64,000 bases of DNA from Cryptomeria japonica (GCF_030272615.1 NC_081415.1:602351644-602415643); one strand, 5' to 3'; numbered from the stretch's first letter, positions 23,538 to 35,755 are shown. Notes: generated by a model not told the origin, from the letters alone. Translations and numbers: made by a program.

Positions 23538-24576
23538 CTAATTTTTAGAATGATTTAGCCTTATATACCTTGGTGTTTTCTGTTTTTCAGGTTTTCTGTG
23601 TTTCTCTTCAGTTGCAGTTGAGTTTTCAGATGATGCTAGGGTAACTAGTTCAATATTTTGTTCCAATACAGGCATTACCATATCAGTTATGATCATTTCT
23701 ACTGCTGGTTCTCTGTCATAAGATTTAGCTTGGTCTTTGTGCTTCTCATCCACTTTCACATTAGCACTCTCCAAAATTCTTTGTAGTCAATTGTTATAAC
23801 ATCTATATGCTTTTCTTTTAGTTGAATAACCAAGAAATATTCCTTCATCACATCTAGGGTCAGACTTTCCAATGGAATCATCTCTTTTGATTTAACACTT
23901 ACTTCCAAAGATTCTGAAATACTTAAGAGTAGGGGAATGACCAAACCATAATTCATAAGGTGTTTTACCGGTATCTCCTTTGATATGAACTCTATTGAAT
24001 GCATAAACCATTGTAGTTACTACTTCTCTCTAGTAGATATGAGGCAAATTAGCTTCCATCATCATGTTTCTGGCTGCATCCAAAATGGTTATGTTCTTTC
24101 TTTCCACAATGCTGAGGTGTCTGGGGTCCACATAACTGTCTCCTAATGCCATTTTTCTCACAATAGCTATTGAATTCCCCGGATGTGAATTCACCACCTT
24201 GATCTGATTTCAGACACTTAATTTTCATTCATGTCTCCATCTCAACCATAGCTTTAAATATCTCGAATTTCTCAAAGGCTTCAAATTTATCCCTTAGAAA
24301 AGAAACCCACATCATTCTAGAGTAGTCATCAATGATTAACAAGAAATATCTATCTCCTTGAAATCTTCTTGTATTAATAGGACCACATAGGTCAGTATGA
24401 ATCAAATCAAGAATATCATTAGATTTATCAGGTATTCTCTTAAAAGAAGTTCTAATTTGCTTATCCTTTTGACATTCCTTACATATCGAATTATGAGGCT
24501 TCACAATCTTAGGTAAATATCTAACTTCCTTAGTTGAACTGATCTTTACAATGCAATAAAAATTTACATGACACAA
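23538..24576 (-). pseudogene. copia-2 integrase
   Basis: The minus-strand integrase has the zinc-finger cysteine pair CKECQKDKQ (near 24480), the first catalytic aspartate in IHTDLCGPI (near 24400) and the second in IIDDYSRMMWVSF (near 24320). A frame change near 24229 separates the part with the third acidic residue. The conserved NSP-GYKP-type C-terminal module reads in the frames at 23756-24004 and 23538-23774, with stops. The enzyme would insert the cDNA; this copy is broken. Confidence 0.85.
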
Positions 24577-24585
24577 CCTCTTATG

Positions 24586-25044
24586 TCATAGCCAACTTTC
24601 ATCAATATGTGCAATCAAACATTTCTTTTCACCAGAGTTCAAATAAAAGATGTTACCTTTTGTCTGTGTACCCATTGCAATCTCCAATCCTGATTTGCCA
24701 ATGATTTTGCACTTTCCATCCTTGAATTGTAACTGAAATCCTCTATCTACCAACTGTCCTACACTGAAGAGATTATGCTTTAGATCTTCAACATAATAGA
24801 CATTATTAGTGTTATGCTTCCCATCCAATGAAATGGTTCCTCTTCGTTTGATCATGCATGTTTTGTTATTACCAAATCTAACTTGACCACCATCAAATTC
24901 TTGTAAGGTTAGAAACTTCCTTTTCTCTCCTGTCATACGATGAGAACATAAACTGTTTATTACCCATTCATCTTTGTCTTCAACTTTTTCTGCAAGGGCC
25001 TTTTCCTCATTTTTGATAACTGGTTCTGTATCATCTTCCTTCAT
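24586..25044 (-). pseudogene. copia-2 protease
   Basis: This is typical Ty1/copia protease context (WVINSLCSHRMTG, KRKFLTLQEF, VYYVEDLKHNLFSVGQL). The active-site D-S-G triplet has become N-S-L, so the catalytic aspartate is lost. It lies in one frame with the integrase piece downstream and is separated from gag by a frame change. Confidence 0.85.
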
Positions 25045-25121
25045 AGCATAAAATATCCAGTCTCTTCCATTACTAGATCCACTAGCTGAATCTCCTGCTG
25101 ATTCTTCTTTTGAATCATCAG

Positions 25122-26150
25122 TTACTCATTTCTCATCAACATAGTAGCATGATTTGGTTTTTTTTCTCCTGTACTTATGCTTGATCTGATATTCAGGGTT
25201 AGGCTTAAAATAGCTTTCTCTTTCTTCCAATTTTGAATTTCTTTCAGGACATATGCAAAATGACCTATATTATTACATGCAAAACATTTGAAAGGATATT
25301 TTCCTTCATACTTACTTCCTATCGAACCTTTAGGTATCCTTCTAGAAAATAGGGCTTCAAGTTGCTCAATCTCTTCATCTTCTTTTCTAATCTCTTCCAA
25401 TTCCTTTGCATAAAAAAAATTCCAATCTTATTTGTTGGTTGATGATGTAGATGCCTTAAATGCAATATCAATCTTCATAACTCTTCGAGGACCAAATTCA
25501 TCAACCTCAAAAGCGGATATCTTCCCAACAAGAGTGTCTCTATTGACAGAAGAATTAGGCATGGTTCTTATCTCATTAATTGCAGTAACCTTCACCCTAT
25601 ATGTCGGTGGCAAAATCCTTAATAATTTTGAAACAATCTCTTCCTCGCTCAAAGATCTACTACAACGTTGAATTTCTAATACAATTTCATTTACCCTTTC
25701 CATGAATGCAAAAATTCTTTCATCTTCCTCCATCTTCAAGCTTTCATATCTTACCCACTAATATTCAAGTTTTGCAATTTTAATAGTGGGATCACCTTCA
25801 TTTAGAGTCTCCAACTTGGCCCACATAGCTTTTTCCGATGATTTATCTTATAATCCCATGATTTGATGATCTGATAAGGTGCTTAAGAGGGCTTCTCTAG
25901 CTCTACAGTCATTTTCAATGTTATTTTTCAACTCTCCTAGTGCAAGATTGTAGATGCCAGATCATGAAGAGTGTAACCTTTATGAGTTATTTCCCAAATT
26001 TCCTTTCCAATGCATCTTAAATGAGTCTCCATCTGAATCTTCCATACTCCATAGTATATTCCATCAAGCCTAGGTCTGTCCTTCCAATAAACAGTAGTTG
26101 AACTATTAGTTTCCATAGGATCTTCCTCAAGAGGTTAAGCTTCTGCAAAA
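25122..26150 (-). pseudogene. copia-2 gag
   Basis: The minus-strand gag has the UBN2/Copia-type core (ILPPTYRVKVTAINEI, near 25610) and upstream stop-broken sequence reaching the PBS region. A nucleocapsid knuckle CFACNNIGHFAYVL (near 25270) has its final cysteine replaced by leucine. Confidence 0.8.
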
Positions 26151-26159
26151 AGAGGACCA

Positions 26160-26172
26160 GGCTCTGATACCA
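26160..26172 (-). other. Primer binding site of copia-2
   Basis: The minus strand reads TGGTATCAGAGCC, an exact match to the plant initiator tRNA-Met 3' end, two bases from the LTR. Confidence 0.95.
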
Positions 26173-26174
26173 AT

Positions 26175-27364
26175 TGTTAGGATAACCAATGAACAACTAA
26201 GACGGGGGGTGAATCAGTTGTTAACATATTATGTGAATTAAAGCACTTAAAACCTTTTACCAGAATAACTAATAAAGCATTAAAGCATAATTGAAAAACA
26301 GAGAATCAATACCATGCAACCATAACACATAATACCATGATTTATACATGGAAAACCTAGTAAAGGAAAAAACTATGGTGGGAAACCCTACCCACAGTTA
26401 GATGATACTTCTGTAGAAAGTATATGATTACAATAGGGGCCTGCACATGCAGAAAGGCACACTGCCTAGAGCACACTTCTCATCACAATGGAGTCTCACT
26501 AACTACAGAAGAGGCCAACCACCTCAAGATATTTAGACAACAATCCAGAAAGAACAAGTGCTTGTGATAGCATCAAACATGCCAGATTATAGTTCTGGTT
26601 ATGCTCAATACCAAAGGTCTAAAACCTCTTACATAAACCCAACTTGATCACCTATGATCGATCAAATCCTCTGCACAAATTATTATTACATTATTCGCTC
26701 CTTGCCCATGCTCTATAATGAGATCTCAAATATATTTGTACCAACCTACGAACTAACCAATTAGGTCGGCAACCCAAATCATAATTCAATAGATCCATTA
26801 CATAATATTGAAATGAAACTATAAAACATGTCAGCCTAAGGCCAAACAAACATCATCCAATCAATAAAACATCCCGGAAGCACATTGGAGAATCCACCAA
26901 CACATTACATGAAACCGGTCAATAACCTAGATAGCATCAGACCTAAATTAGAACCACACATGCCAAAGCAATGACACCAATTAGTTAAGTCATGAACACA
27001 ATCACCATCAACATCTTGAATCCCTTCTAGAAGATGCACCAACACCACTTATGTATTTCATCAAAGATCTTTAATAAATCTTTGCTAGTGAAACCCTTAC
27101 CAGACCTATAAAGTAGGCTTACTAGAACATGAGATAGCATCCAATAATCAAGTCAATACAAATTGACTAAAACATACTTGAGAAGCATATGAACCATCCA
27201 TACAAATTTATTCCATCATCCAGATCATAATGGTGATAATCAACTGATAATCTTCCCAATCCAATCCTTCTACCAGAAGTCGGTAAACAACATTAACAAC
27301 TAGTGTTGACATCAATGACAAAACACCAATGCAGTACATAATCAATTCCATCATATTGCCAACA
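26175..27364 (-). repeat. 5' LTR of copia-2
   Basis: The LTR is 1190 bp, running TGTTGGCAAT...CTAACA on the minus strand, and is homologous to 20351-21538 with scattered differences. Confidence 0.95.
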
Positions 27365-27482
27365 TATGTATGTATGTATGTATGTATGTATACACATATT
27401 CATATTTATTATATACACATTCATACACACACACACATACACACACACACACACACATGGGTGTGTGTGTGTATGTGTGTGT

Positions 27483-27524
<42 letters not shown>

Positions 27525-27525
27525 G
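27365..27525. repeat. (GTAT)n and (CA)n microsatellite
   Basis: Tandem atgt tetranucleotides are followed by two (CA)n runs separated by a (GT)n run, so the middle can fold into a hairpin. It forms the right flank of copia-2. Confidence 0.95.
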
Positions 27526-28784
27526 TATAATTTGGAACTAGGGTATCACCTAATAGGCTAAGACTACTAATGAACCAAATTAACCTTTAAATTGAAAGAG
27601 GGGTGAATTCAATAGATCTACCTTCAATACAACTAAGGAAGGGATGATAATTCTGATTAGATTCGCCTTATTAGGGTTTGATTCCCTCTTTCTAAGTTGA
27701 ATTGTGAAAAAAATAAAATTAGGATAAATAGGTGATTATTGAAGAGAGCGGGCATAAACAATGAGCTACAGTCGTCGTATGGAGCCAACAATCTAGATCT
27801 AAGAATAGGAATATGATTTGGATTTTCTCCTTGAAGTTCAACCGAAAGTGTTGAAACCATGGTACTAGTCACCATGATCCTCCGAACTTTTCACCATCAA
27901 AAGGGGAACCTGTTCATCTTTGTGAATCATGTTGATCTTGAAACATAGAGCTCCGAACTTGTTTTTGCACACATAGACAAAGGAAAATATGTTATGAATA
28001 AGGGTTTTCCGAAAGGCAAACCCTAGTTTGGAATCAACCTTGAATTAAATAATGAAAATATTAAAATAATTATTTATGGAAATGTACCTCAAATATACAA
28101 TTATTGATGGTGATGCTTTTCTCTTTGAATGTAATCAGAATGTTGTATGGAAATGGCATGACAAACACAAAACCCTAAACACACACACATGCTTGCATAT
28201 GATTGATGTAATTTTTCTCCATAATGCTTGATGCTGAATATGCAGCCTTGGAGATGTCTGAAAATGCTTGATTAATACTTCATAGATGCAAGGATTCTCT
28301 AGGAATTGATTTCTTAGAGTCTTAGATTTCTTAGAACACTTAGATGAAAATGACTTGAGAATGGTGCTTTATTAAGGGATTTCATAATTGAAATCACCTT
28401 TAGGCCAACATGGAATCGATATATTTTTACATGGAACTAGATTTGAATAGCATAAGATCACTCAATCAAGATTCCAAAATTCAGGGAAAAGAGTTCATGA
28501 CCAGGTAGTATACGACTTGGTCCAACCAACTTTTTTTAGATTTTCAAGGGATGTGAGCTATCGTGATTCTAATGCAAATTCTAGCTCAACGGCTCAAACA
28601 ACAATGTGTAGATATGTGAAATATGCTTTGAGAGTTGAAATTAAGGTAGGATTAAGGATAAATCAGGATAAAATGATAAAGGGTACACCTAGAATTAAGG
28701 GTCCAAATAAGAGTGTGATGATGTAATAAAGTGGAATATGACCCATAATATTGAATTAAATATCAATTAATTACAATAAAGGTC
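27526..28784. other. Unassigned stretch
   Basis: No gene, LTR border or repeat recognised. The composition (aaccctaa phrases, T-rich tracts) resembles other LTR U5 regions in this window but no ends were found. Confidence 0.3.
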
Positions 28785-28967
28785 CTAAAATCTGATCAAA
28801 TCTGACCATGATTTTAAAATATGATCATCCCCAAAGGTGTAGGACTCATGCTTCCTCTTTGCCACTTTTACATTGATATGCTCACATATTCCCACTTCAA
28901 TTTTGTTGAAATTTTTTTGGAGTGAAGAAACCTTATTATTGAATATACAGTCATTCCTCTCCTTCAA
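28785..28967 (-). pseudogene. LINE fragment before RNase H
   Basis: The minus-strand frame starts MKERNDCIFNNK, which matches the W-KERN-RIF linker that precedes RNase H in plant L1-type LINEs (compare 12680 and 57725 in this window). About 45 more codons follow before a stop. It is a short, old fragment. Confidence 0.5.
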
Positions 28968-31190
28968 TATGTGTTTGCATCATTTTTCTAGTAATAGCTT
29001 ATATATATATCCTTGACCTAGATATTAGAGTTAATGATTTAATTTCAAGAAATCTTAAGAATATTTTATTTCTAGTAAAATTTATATTTTATGTTAAAAT
29101 ACCACTTATTATGAAGTAGAGTGCAAGTAATGATTATTGCAAGAATTGTAATTTTTTAAAATAGTTTCCCACTTAGAATGTCTATTGTTCAAGATGACAA
29201 AGAGAATTTGGTAGTAGGAAAGTATACGTTAGAGTTTGGCTTTACAGAGTAAAGAAATCAGTTGGTGACAAAATTGTCTATTTAATAATAATGCAAATAT
29301 AATTCTTAATATTCAACAAAACTTATTAGTTGAATATCAACACTATTGGGCTCTATTATCAACTAGATCTTAGACAACTTAGGTTTGGAGTATTGTAAAT
29401 ACTAACAACTTTTTTGTCTTTTTAACTAAATGGTCGAACCTGAACTATATATTGATATTTAAAAAGTATATGTAACGATGAGAATTTAAGAAGAGATAGA
29501 AAGAGAGGCATCGACCCCAATCACATAGGATTTGATACAATAAAAAATGTGAAGCAAAATTATCACCCATAGTGAATATCCTATGCCAACAACAGAGTGG
29601 AAACTCTTTCCACACAGAGAAACAAAAGTGAAGATTGGCTTAATTTTAGTGCCCAAATATGATGGAAAACAGTAATCACTCCTAGCTATTTAAAACCATG
29701 CTGCTATCCACACCTCAAGGACACACCACTAGCCAAACTTTAATACTCCCATCAAAATCTGACTACAGCTCACCTGAGCAGCAGCCCCAAATAAAAATCC
29801 GAATCTGAATAAGCCACATATAGTGCACATAAATTGTCAACCTGGAGAACGAATCCCCTAAAGTTTGTTAGGCCCACTTTGACATGCTATAACCTTTGCA
29901 CCAATCAATAGATGGAAAGAAGCAAAAATCCAATATATTGGTTTACAGTCTCCCCACACCTGCATAGCTTTACACCCCAGAAAAAGATTTTTTATACAAC
30001 GCTGCAATTCCATGAAGAACCAATTTTCATAAATGTGGGAGGAAAGATGACATCTAGAAGCACAAATAGAGAAGCCACAAGAACTGTTTGAGAAAACCAA
30101 ATACATTAGGAACTCAGAATCCGAGAATCTTCCAAAAAGTGAAGTTTAAAGCATTCTGACTACAGAAACACTGAATTGCAGGGAGGCTTCCTTATGGAGC
30201 TAGCATGTTCACGGCTACAAACATATGGTTTGAAATGTCCCAATCCTACTGCATACGTTGAAGATCTAGCTTAACAATTTGGAAGAAATTGTGGAATGAT
30301 GACAATCTTTAAGAAGAACCTCTGCAATGCCAAGGGATGATTGAAGCAAGGGGCACAAAGTGTTACGTCCACACGCATGGAGTGCAACCACAAACATTTC
30401 AATTTTAAAATAAGAAGATTCCTTACTTGCCGCCTCCTCACCATAATATTGAGAGAGCATGAATAGAAGGCATAAATCCTGCAACAGCAACAACAAAGGT
30501 TAGCATAGAAGATTCCTTACTTGCCGCCTCCTCACCATTAGGTAGTTAAAAACCAAAAATTTTGATCAACAATGAAAACATAATAATTAATCTTCTTCTA
30601 ATAATGAATAGAAAATATAGATGTAATTCCCACTCTCTTCCCTATTAAAATAATGATTATATTAAAATGATTCCACGATAGCAAAAATTCATACTAATAG
30701 AAATGGTGAATCAAATAAATACAATCTGGCTAGAGTCTATTCAATGGAGCGAGCTCAAATGATATTCTATATGAGATTTTCTTATGAAATCACTAGGCTT
30801 TTTTTCTAGGATTCGCACACTTGAACACAAGTCCTCAAAATTGTTTCCAATAGTAATTTGATTAAGTGTAAATGATGCACTTCCCCCATTCCTCACCCTC
30901 TTAAATGGACACAATCAACCCTTTTTAGTAATCACATCAATAATGAGTTAGACATAATGTAAATCTATATCTCGGAGTTTTTAAAATAATGATTATGGGT
31001 GGCAAAATGTCTCATTTTTGAAAGTTATGGTGTCAAAACCAACCATCAATTAAAATATGACATGTGTTGAGCTGTTGTGCAGAGAATGATGACAAAGTTA
31101 GGAATATTGGGCATTTAAGGTTAAAGATACCACAAGACTCATATTATTGAGCAATGCATTGGGGGTAAGCAATAGGTGTGCCACTAAAGA
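28968..31190. other. AT-rich DNA, no gene recognised
   Basis: Minus-strand open frames at 29858-30106 and 30266-30496 have no recognisable family. A 32-bp direct repeat (30413-30444 and 30507-30538) is the only clear structure. Confidence 0.35.
30413..30538. repeat. 32-bp direct repeat, 94 bp apart
   Basis: The word agaagattccttacttgccg and the next 12 bases occur identically at 30413-30444 and 30507-30538. The second copy ends where the DNA becomes featureless, which may mark a small duplication border. Confidence 0.85.
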
Positions 31191-31199
31191 TATATCCAA

Positions 31200-31760
31200 A
31201 ATTGTAACAAAATACATAGGAAGAGGAGGAGAAGAATGGAAAGAATGTCAATTTTAAGAAGTTTGAAAGTATAATGGTGATCAATGAAAGGTTGTACTTA
31301 GATATAAAAGCATTCCTAGATGAGGAACTCTAAAACTTTGATCACTCACAAACACCAAGAAGATTGAATGTGCATTCAAACTTAGAAATTTTTGGGAGGG
31401 AAAAGAAAAGTAGGAATATTAGAGATTTGGGGTTGGACATAACATAAGAATATTACTATAGGTCAAGGTGTTAGTGGTTGAGTAATGAACATGTTGTTAA
31501 AGACTTTTTTTATAATCCAAAAAATACAAAGGAAGAGTGGGGAAAGGATGGAAAGCATGATAGAATGAAGAAGTCTTAAAGTTTTATGGGAACCCAAAAA
31601 ACATTGGAATTAGATAGGAAATCTTACAAAGATGAGGAATTCTAGAACTCAAATGACTAAAAAACACTTATAATATTGAGCATGCTTTCAAACTTAGAGA
31701 ATTTATGGACCTTATACAGACAGTGAAGAAAAGACTTGAGGAATAACATGCACATAAAAT
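31200..31760. repeat. Diverged tandem duplication, about 310 bp period
   Basis: Ordered matches link 31213-31390 with 31519-31700: a ggaagag...ggaaag word, then gatgaggaa(c/t)tcta, then cattcaaacttaga-type. The copies are old, with many substitutions. Confidence 0.6.
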
Positions 31761-32229
31761 GGAACCAAGGGACATGCAAAATGTAGAAAATGAGAAATTT
31801 GATCCATAACCTAGATTATTACCAAAGGGGACATGACACTTTGATTGGTTCAAAAGGGCCTATGGCCCTAGAGACACCTTTGGAGAATGTTGTGATGTCA
31901 ACTACATACTTTTAAGGGGATACCAATTTTAATTTATGTAAGGTTGTTATACAAATGAATTTATAAGATAATGGTGGTTCTTTGGTGGGGATTAAATAAC
32001 TTATCCCCTTTATAGACTTTTGTCCTTCCCTATTCTTGGGCAAGGATGTTTTTTTGGAGGAGAGAAAACTAGGTAAGCAAGGATTAATTTAAAATTTTAT
32101 ACTTATTGGTCAGTTCAACACTCTACATTTGATTGAATTTCAAAGATCATGGAGCAAGAATATTGTAAGAAAACTCTACTTGAGCTTAATAGTTTTTGGT
32201 ATTATTGTTTGTGATTTAATAATATTAAA

Positions 32230-32520
32230 ATTTTATTTTCGCTAAACTGATTTGTCACTAGAAAAAACATGTTTTAATGATTAAGGCTTGGTTTTCAAAT
32301 TTAAATCCAATAGAAAAATCAATTTATTTTTTTCCATTTCGGTTGTGTTTGCCAAATTTCCCTTTGTTGTATTGGGTAGATGTTTATTTCCAAGGAATAG
32401 ACAATAACCTAGGTATATTTTTATCTTTAGATCCTAAAACTAATGTGCTTGCATACTAAACTTCTTTTAGAATCCAAGCTCGCAAAGATATTGCTAAAAG
32501 GTTACCAACTAGACATGGTT
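32230..32520 (+). pseudogene. LINE ORF1 (DUF4283-like) fragment
   Basis: The plus frame reads LPNFPLLYWVDVYFQGIDN and then NLGIFLSLD near 32350-32430, followed beyond a stop by RIQARKDIAKRLP. This is the pattern of the DUF4283 gag-like domain of plant L1-type ORF1 (W-LP-LP-YW---I---IG--LG--L). It is short and decayed. Confidence 0.6.
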
Positions 32521-32647
32521 GTAGGTAACATTGTAGATTTAGAAACAAATCCTAGATTAAGAGAATCTTCCCTTTCATTGTAAGATATGTTTACAAGTGT
32601 GAATCCTAGGATTGATTGTGTAGTAAGTAAAATTTGGAAATCCAAAT

Positions 32648-32940
32648 CACGGGGACTTCACTAGCTAGGCAATATTATATCACATGCATTCATATTGAGG
32701 GGTTTAATATCCCAAAAATCAAAAGCAATATATTGCTTATCTAGTGAAAATAGGGGTATTTTTAAATTCTGACTATGAAAAAATATAATATTTAATTAAA
32801 ATAGGGGGGTTTTTAATTCAGGTTGTGTCTTGGGAGGGGGTGACAGAGTTTAGGGCAATATTTTTTTAAAATAGTGGGATTCTTTAGTATGCTATGAACA
32901 CACGTGATATAACCCAAATTCACTAAGTGAAGCCCCAGTG
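32648..32940. mobile_element. hAT-like MITE with 8-bp TSD
   Basis: This 293-bp non-coding insert has imperfect terminal inverted repeats of about 38 bp: left CACGGGGACTTCACT..., right end reverse-complemented CACTGGGGCTTCACT..., both continuing to a TATATCAC(A/G)TG word. Identical 8-mers atccaaat flank it at 32640-32647 and 32941-32948. An 8-bp target duplication is characteristic of the hAT superfamily. The interior is AT-rich with G runs and carries no ORF, so it depends on a transposase elsewhere. Confidence 0.85.
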
Positions 32941-32948
32941 ATCCAAAT

Positions 32949-34472
32949 AAACATGACTTGGTTAGGGAGATTTTTATCCTAGTCAAAAATTTAATGATCC
33001 ATATGAATGGTAAATTAGAGATTGCGAATGTATCTTTAGAAACAAAATTATTTGAGTTTCTAGTTCATTCCATTGCTTCCCCATTCTATTTGGATACCCA
33101 TTTTTTGTGGAGGTTGTTCATGCTAATTCCTCAAAAGGTCATATAGAGGTAGGTATACACCAAAACAAAATAAAAGATAAAGGGATTTCTTGAATAGAAA
33201 CTAGTGGCAAGAAAGAAATAGTCCTTTTGTTACATGGTAGGTAGAGAAAATCCCTACTTAGTACAGAATTAAAAATGTTTGATGCAAAGATGTTTTGTCA
33301 CCATTGGAAGAATAGGGTACAAAATCATAGAAAGTGTCAAAGTGTTGGAAAATATGGGCATATGACTCCTTAGTATTGTACTAAAAAGGATGCTTTTATA
33401 CGCATACTAAAATAATTATTACAATTGATATTTTTATAAAAATAAAAGAAACTTTCAAATAAAATTATAATTAACCTTAAGTAATTTTTAAGATAAATAT
33501 TTAAAAAACATATTTATATAAATATAATAAAATAAAACACTTTCTTTATATTAATTTAAATGAATTAAGAAAATAGATAAAAATTATAAATAATTTAGTA
33601 AGAAATGATTGTATGTATATTTTAAATTATAAGTCTTTTCAATAATATGTCTTATTTTACTTTATTGATTAAAGAATTCAATTAAAAGGAAAGGTACACC
33701 TCCATGTGGAAACAAAGATGAATGAAAACTAAAATCTTAATTGGAAAAAATCTATTAAATAAATAATTTAAAATTCTATAAAATATTTCTCCTAAAATAA
33801 AAGATTAAAAAGCTAAATAATAGATAAATTTTTATATAAAAAAGTGGCACCCACCTCATACCAGTAATACATCATCATAACGTTAGCTCTTTTACCTGAC
33901 AGTGAACAAAAGAGAGTGATATCTGATCCTGGCAAAAGTTTTTACGCTTCATTTCCTCCATTTTTATTGCTATAATATTAAAACAAACTTTGAATTAAGT
34001 TTAATCATGTAGGGATTCTACTGTTACCGTCTCGCATGCAATTCAACAGATCAACAGAACGGTGACCTCATTTAAAATTATTTCTGAGTATAGAAATTGT
34101 TAATTAAACGTACACATCAGGAGAAAGTTTTTACTTTTCCACTTGCCACATTGGATGGCTCAGATAATATTTTCATTTGTTTGTATTCTAAACTTTTGTG
34201 AGATGCTTCTCGAATCAGTTGCATAGAAAAAAATAGTGGTTTTGTATGAACCAATCTTATGTTAAATGCTAAACCCATCACTCAAAACAAGATACTTGTA
34301 TATGGACATTGGTGCACATTCTATGGAATGAGTGCACCAAAAACTATATAATGGTGAGATATTTTGCAATTTGATCCTATTAATCAAATTGTATGACACA
34401 AGATCTGCTTTCGCCAATTCAGTTACCAAATTTACAGTAGAAAATTATCCACAAACTGGTTGTAACCATGTT
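32949..34472. other. AT-rich intergenic DNA
   Basis: No gene recognised. It lies downstream of the host gene at 34473-35555 and would hold its 3' UTR and terminator. No structure is clear enough to annotate. Confidence 0.5.
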
Positions 34473-35555
34473 TTAAAGAGTTTGCTTGCAAAATCTAGCG
34501 TTTATACCATCCACCACCTGCTTCAGCTCTTCGCTTTTAAATTCTTTTTTATTTTCCATATACCTGGAGAAGAAATCTTTGTTCTCCTTTTCCAATTCAT
34601 TCCACACTGCAAACAATCAAACAAACAAAGTGACTGAGAACCCTAATCAAGTTACTCTGTGAACAACACTGATTTTTGAAGTCAAATCACAAGTTAGCTT
34701 AATTCAATTCAATCAATCAAACAGATTAATTATTTACAAAATTAACACATACTCTATTCTAGATCTTACAGGTCAATTTGATCGAAGGAAGATCATTTAA
34801 AATGGAAACAAACTATTGCGCTGCTGGTGAAATCGATTGATTCTGAATGAACCCACTAGAAATCAGATCTTTCCGAATATAAGATTTAAGAGGATAGATA
34901 GAAAAAACTATCAAATCATTGATATCACATCGTCCAAACTTTCTTTTAAGTAATCAGAAATGAAGGGAGAGAGTACAGGGGAAAACTCATTTAACTTCAA
35001 ATAGTGCAGGGCAATTGCTTTAACCTTTTTCTATTATTGGAAAGATCAAAATGGGATATTTGGATCAAGAATCATGGACTTCCTTTAATTAAGTATAGGA
35101 TTGAGGGCAATTCTATTCTTGATCAAAACATTTTTTTGTTCATTCAGGGTTTCTATGAACAATAGGAAAATAATGAAATGGCAACTACATAAAAATAAAA
35201 GTATGTATGGAAAAAAAGTTAAACAATTGTCATTTGGGCCATCATGCAAACTATTAACACTGTACCTGTAACGGTTATGGTGGGTTGAATATTGGCGTGC
35301 TTAGAAAGTGCCTCTGAACATTCCTGTTGATCCATGTTAAACAGCAAACACTTCTCAATCAAGTGCTGAACCTGCAAAAATACAAATACCCACAACAATT
35401 TAAATCAACCCAAAAATGTTTTGATCTGCTTTACAGATTAATTTGGCCAAAACTCAGCTATCTTTATAAACACATGGATAATGAAAATTACAGTGCTTTA
35501 CCAAATGAATATATGAAGTAGATGATGGTGAGGAGGCATCTGCAATCGCTGACAT
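34473..35555 (-). CDS. TIGR01589-family small plant protein, three exons
   Basis: The minus-strand exons are 35502-35555, 35266-35371 and 34473-34606 (introns of 130 and 659 bp, both GT...AG). The sum is 294 nt with consistent phase: ATG at 35555, TAA at 34473-34475, 97 residues, no stop or frameshift. The product has a short Ser/Ala-rich start, then VQHLIEKCLLFNM, then CSEALSKHANIQPTIT across the second exon. VWNELEKENKDFFSRY opens the third exon, and a charged helix follows. This is the pattern of the plant-specific domain TIGR01589, whose biochemical role is unknown to me. It is the only host gene in the window that looks intact and is under clear coding constraint. No exon is long enough to stand out as an open frame. 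Confidence 0.88.
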
Positions 35556-35567
35556 TTGAACGTCCCC

Positions 35568-35630
35568 TGCAAATCTCGGTGAATCTCCTGCAAATCTAAG
35601 TGAATCTTCTGCAAATCTAATTTTTCACTT
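35568..35630 (-). repeat. Three 21-bp tandem repeats upstream of the host-gene ATG
   Basis: Units at 35568-35588, 35589-35609 and 35610-35630 share ctgcaaatct...gtgaatct. On the minus strand they are in frame with the ATG at 35555 and would encode a heptad of the form RFA(E/G)DS(L/P). A TGA closes that frame just upstream, so they are 5' UTR unless an upstream exon or a non-AUG start is used. Confidence 0.85.
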
Positions 35631-35755
35631 CAATTCAGGCATAAAGAAAATAGGTTTAATCAGGAAATCTGCATGAAAATGACGGTCTGCAATGAAAAAC
35701 CGGAAGAGTAGCGTGATGGCTTGGTATCTTTTCTAACTCGCCGAATTCCAGGCGT

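Larger units (their letters stand above)
20351..27364 (-). mobile_element. Ty1/copia retrotransposon (copia-2), decayed
   Basis: A complete element lies on the minus strand: 5' LTR 26175-27364, PBS 26160-26172, gag-pol, PPT at 21539-21553, 3' LTR 20351-21538. The gene order gag-protease-integrase-RT-RNase H defines Ty1/copia. The LTR ends (TGTTGGCA...CTAACA), PBS and PPT core match those of copia-1, and both LTRs share a GGTTTTTCCC-containing block. This suggests copia-2's family could mobilise copia-1. It is flanked by (CA)n/(TA)n on one side and (GTAT)n on the other. The adjacent 5-mers (tatat and tatgt) differ at one base, so a target duplication is uncertain. Confidence 0.9.

Noticed and set aside
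30266-30496. Minus-strand frame of 76 codons considered as a PPR-like or other host exon
   Set aside because: No repeat motif, splice context or neighbouring coding sequence supports it.
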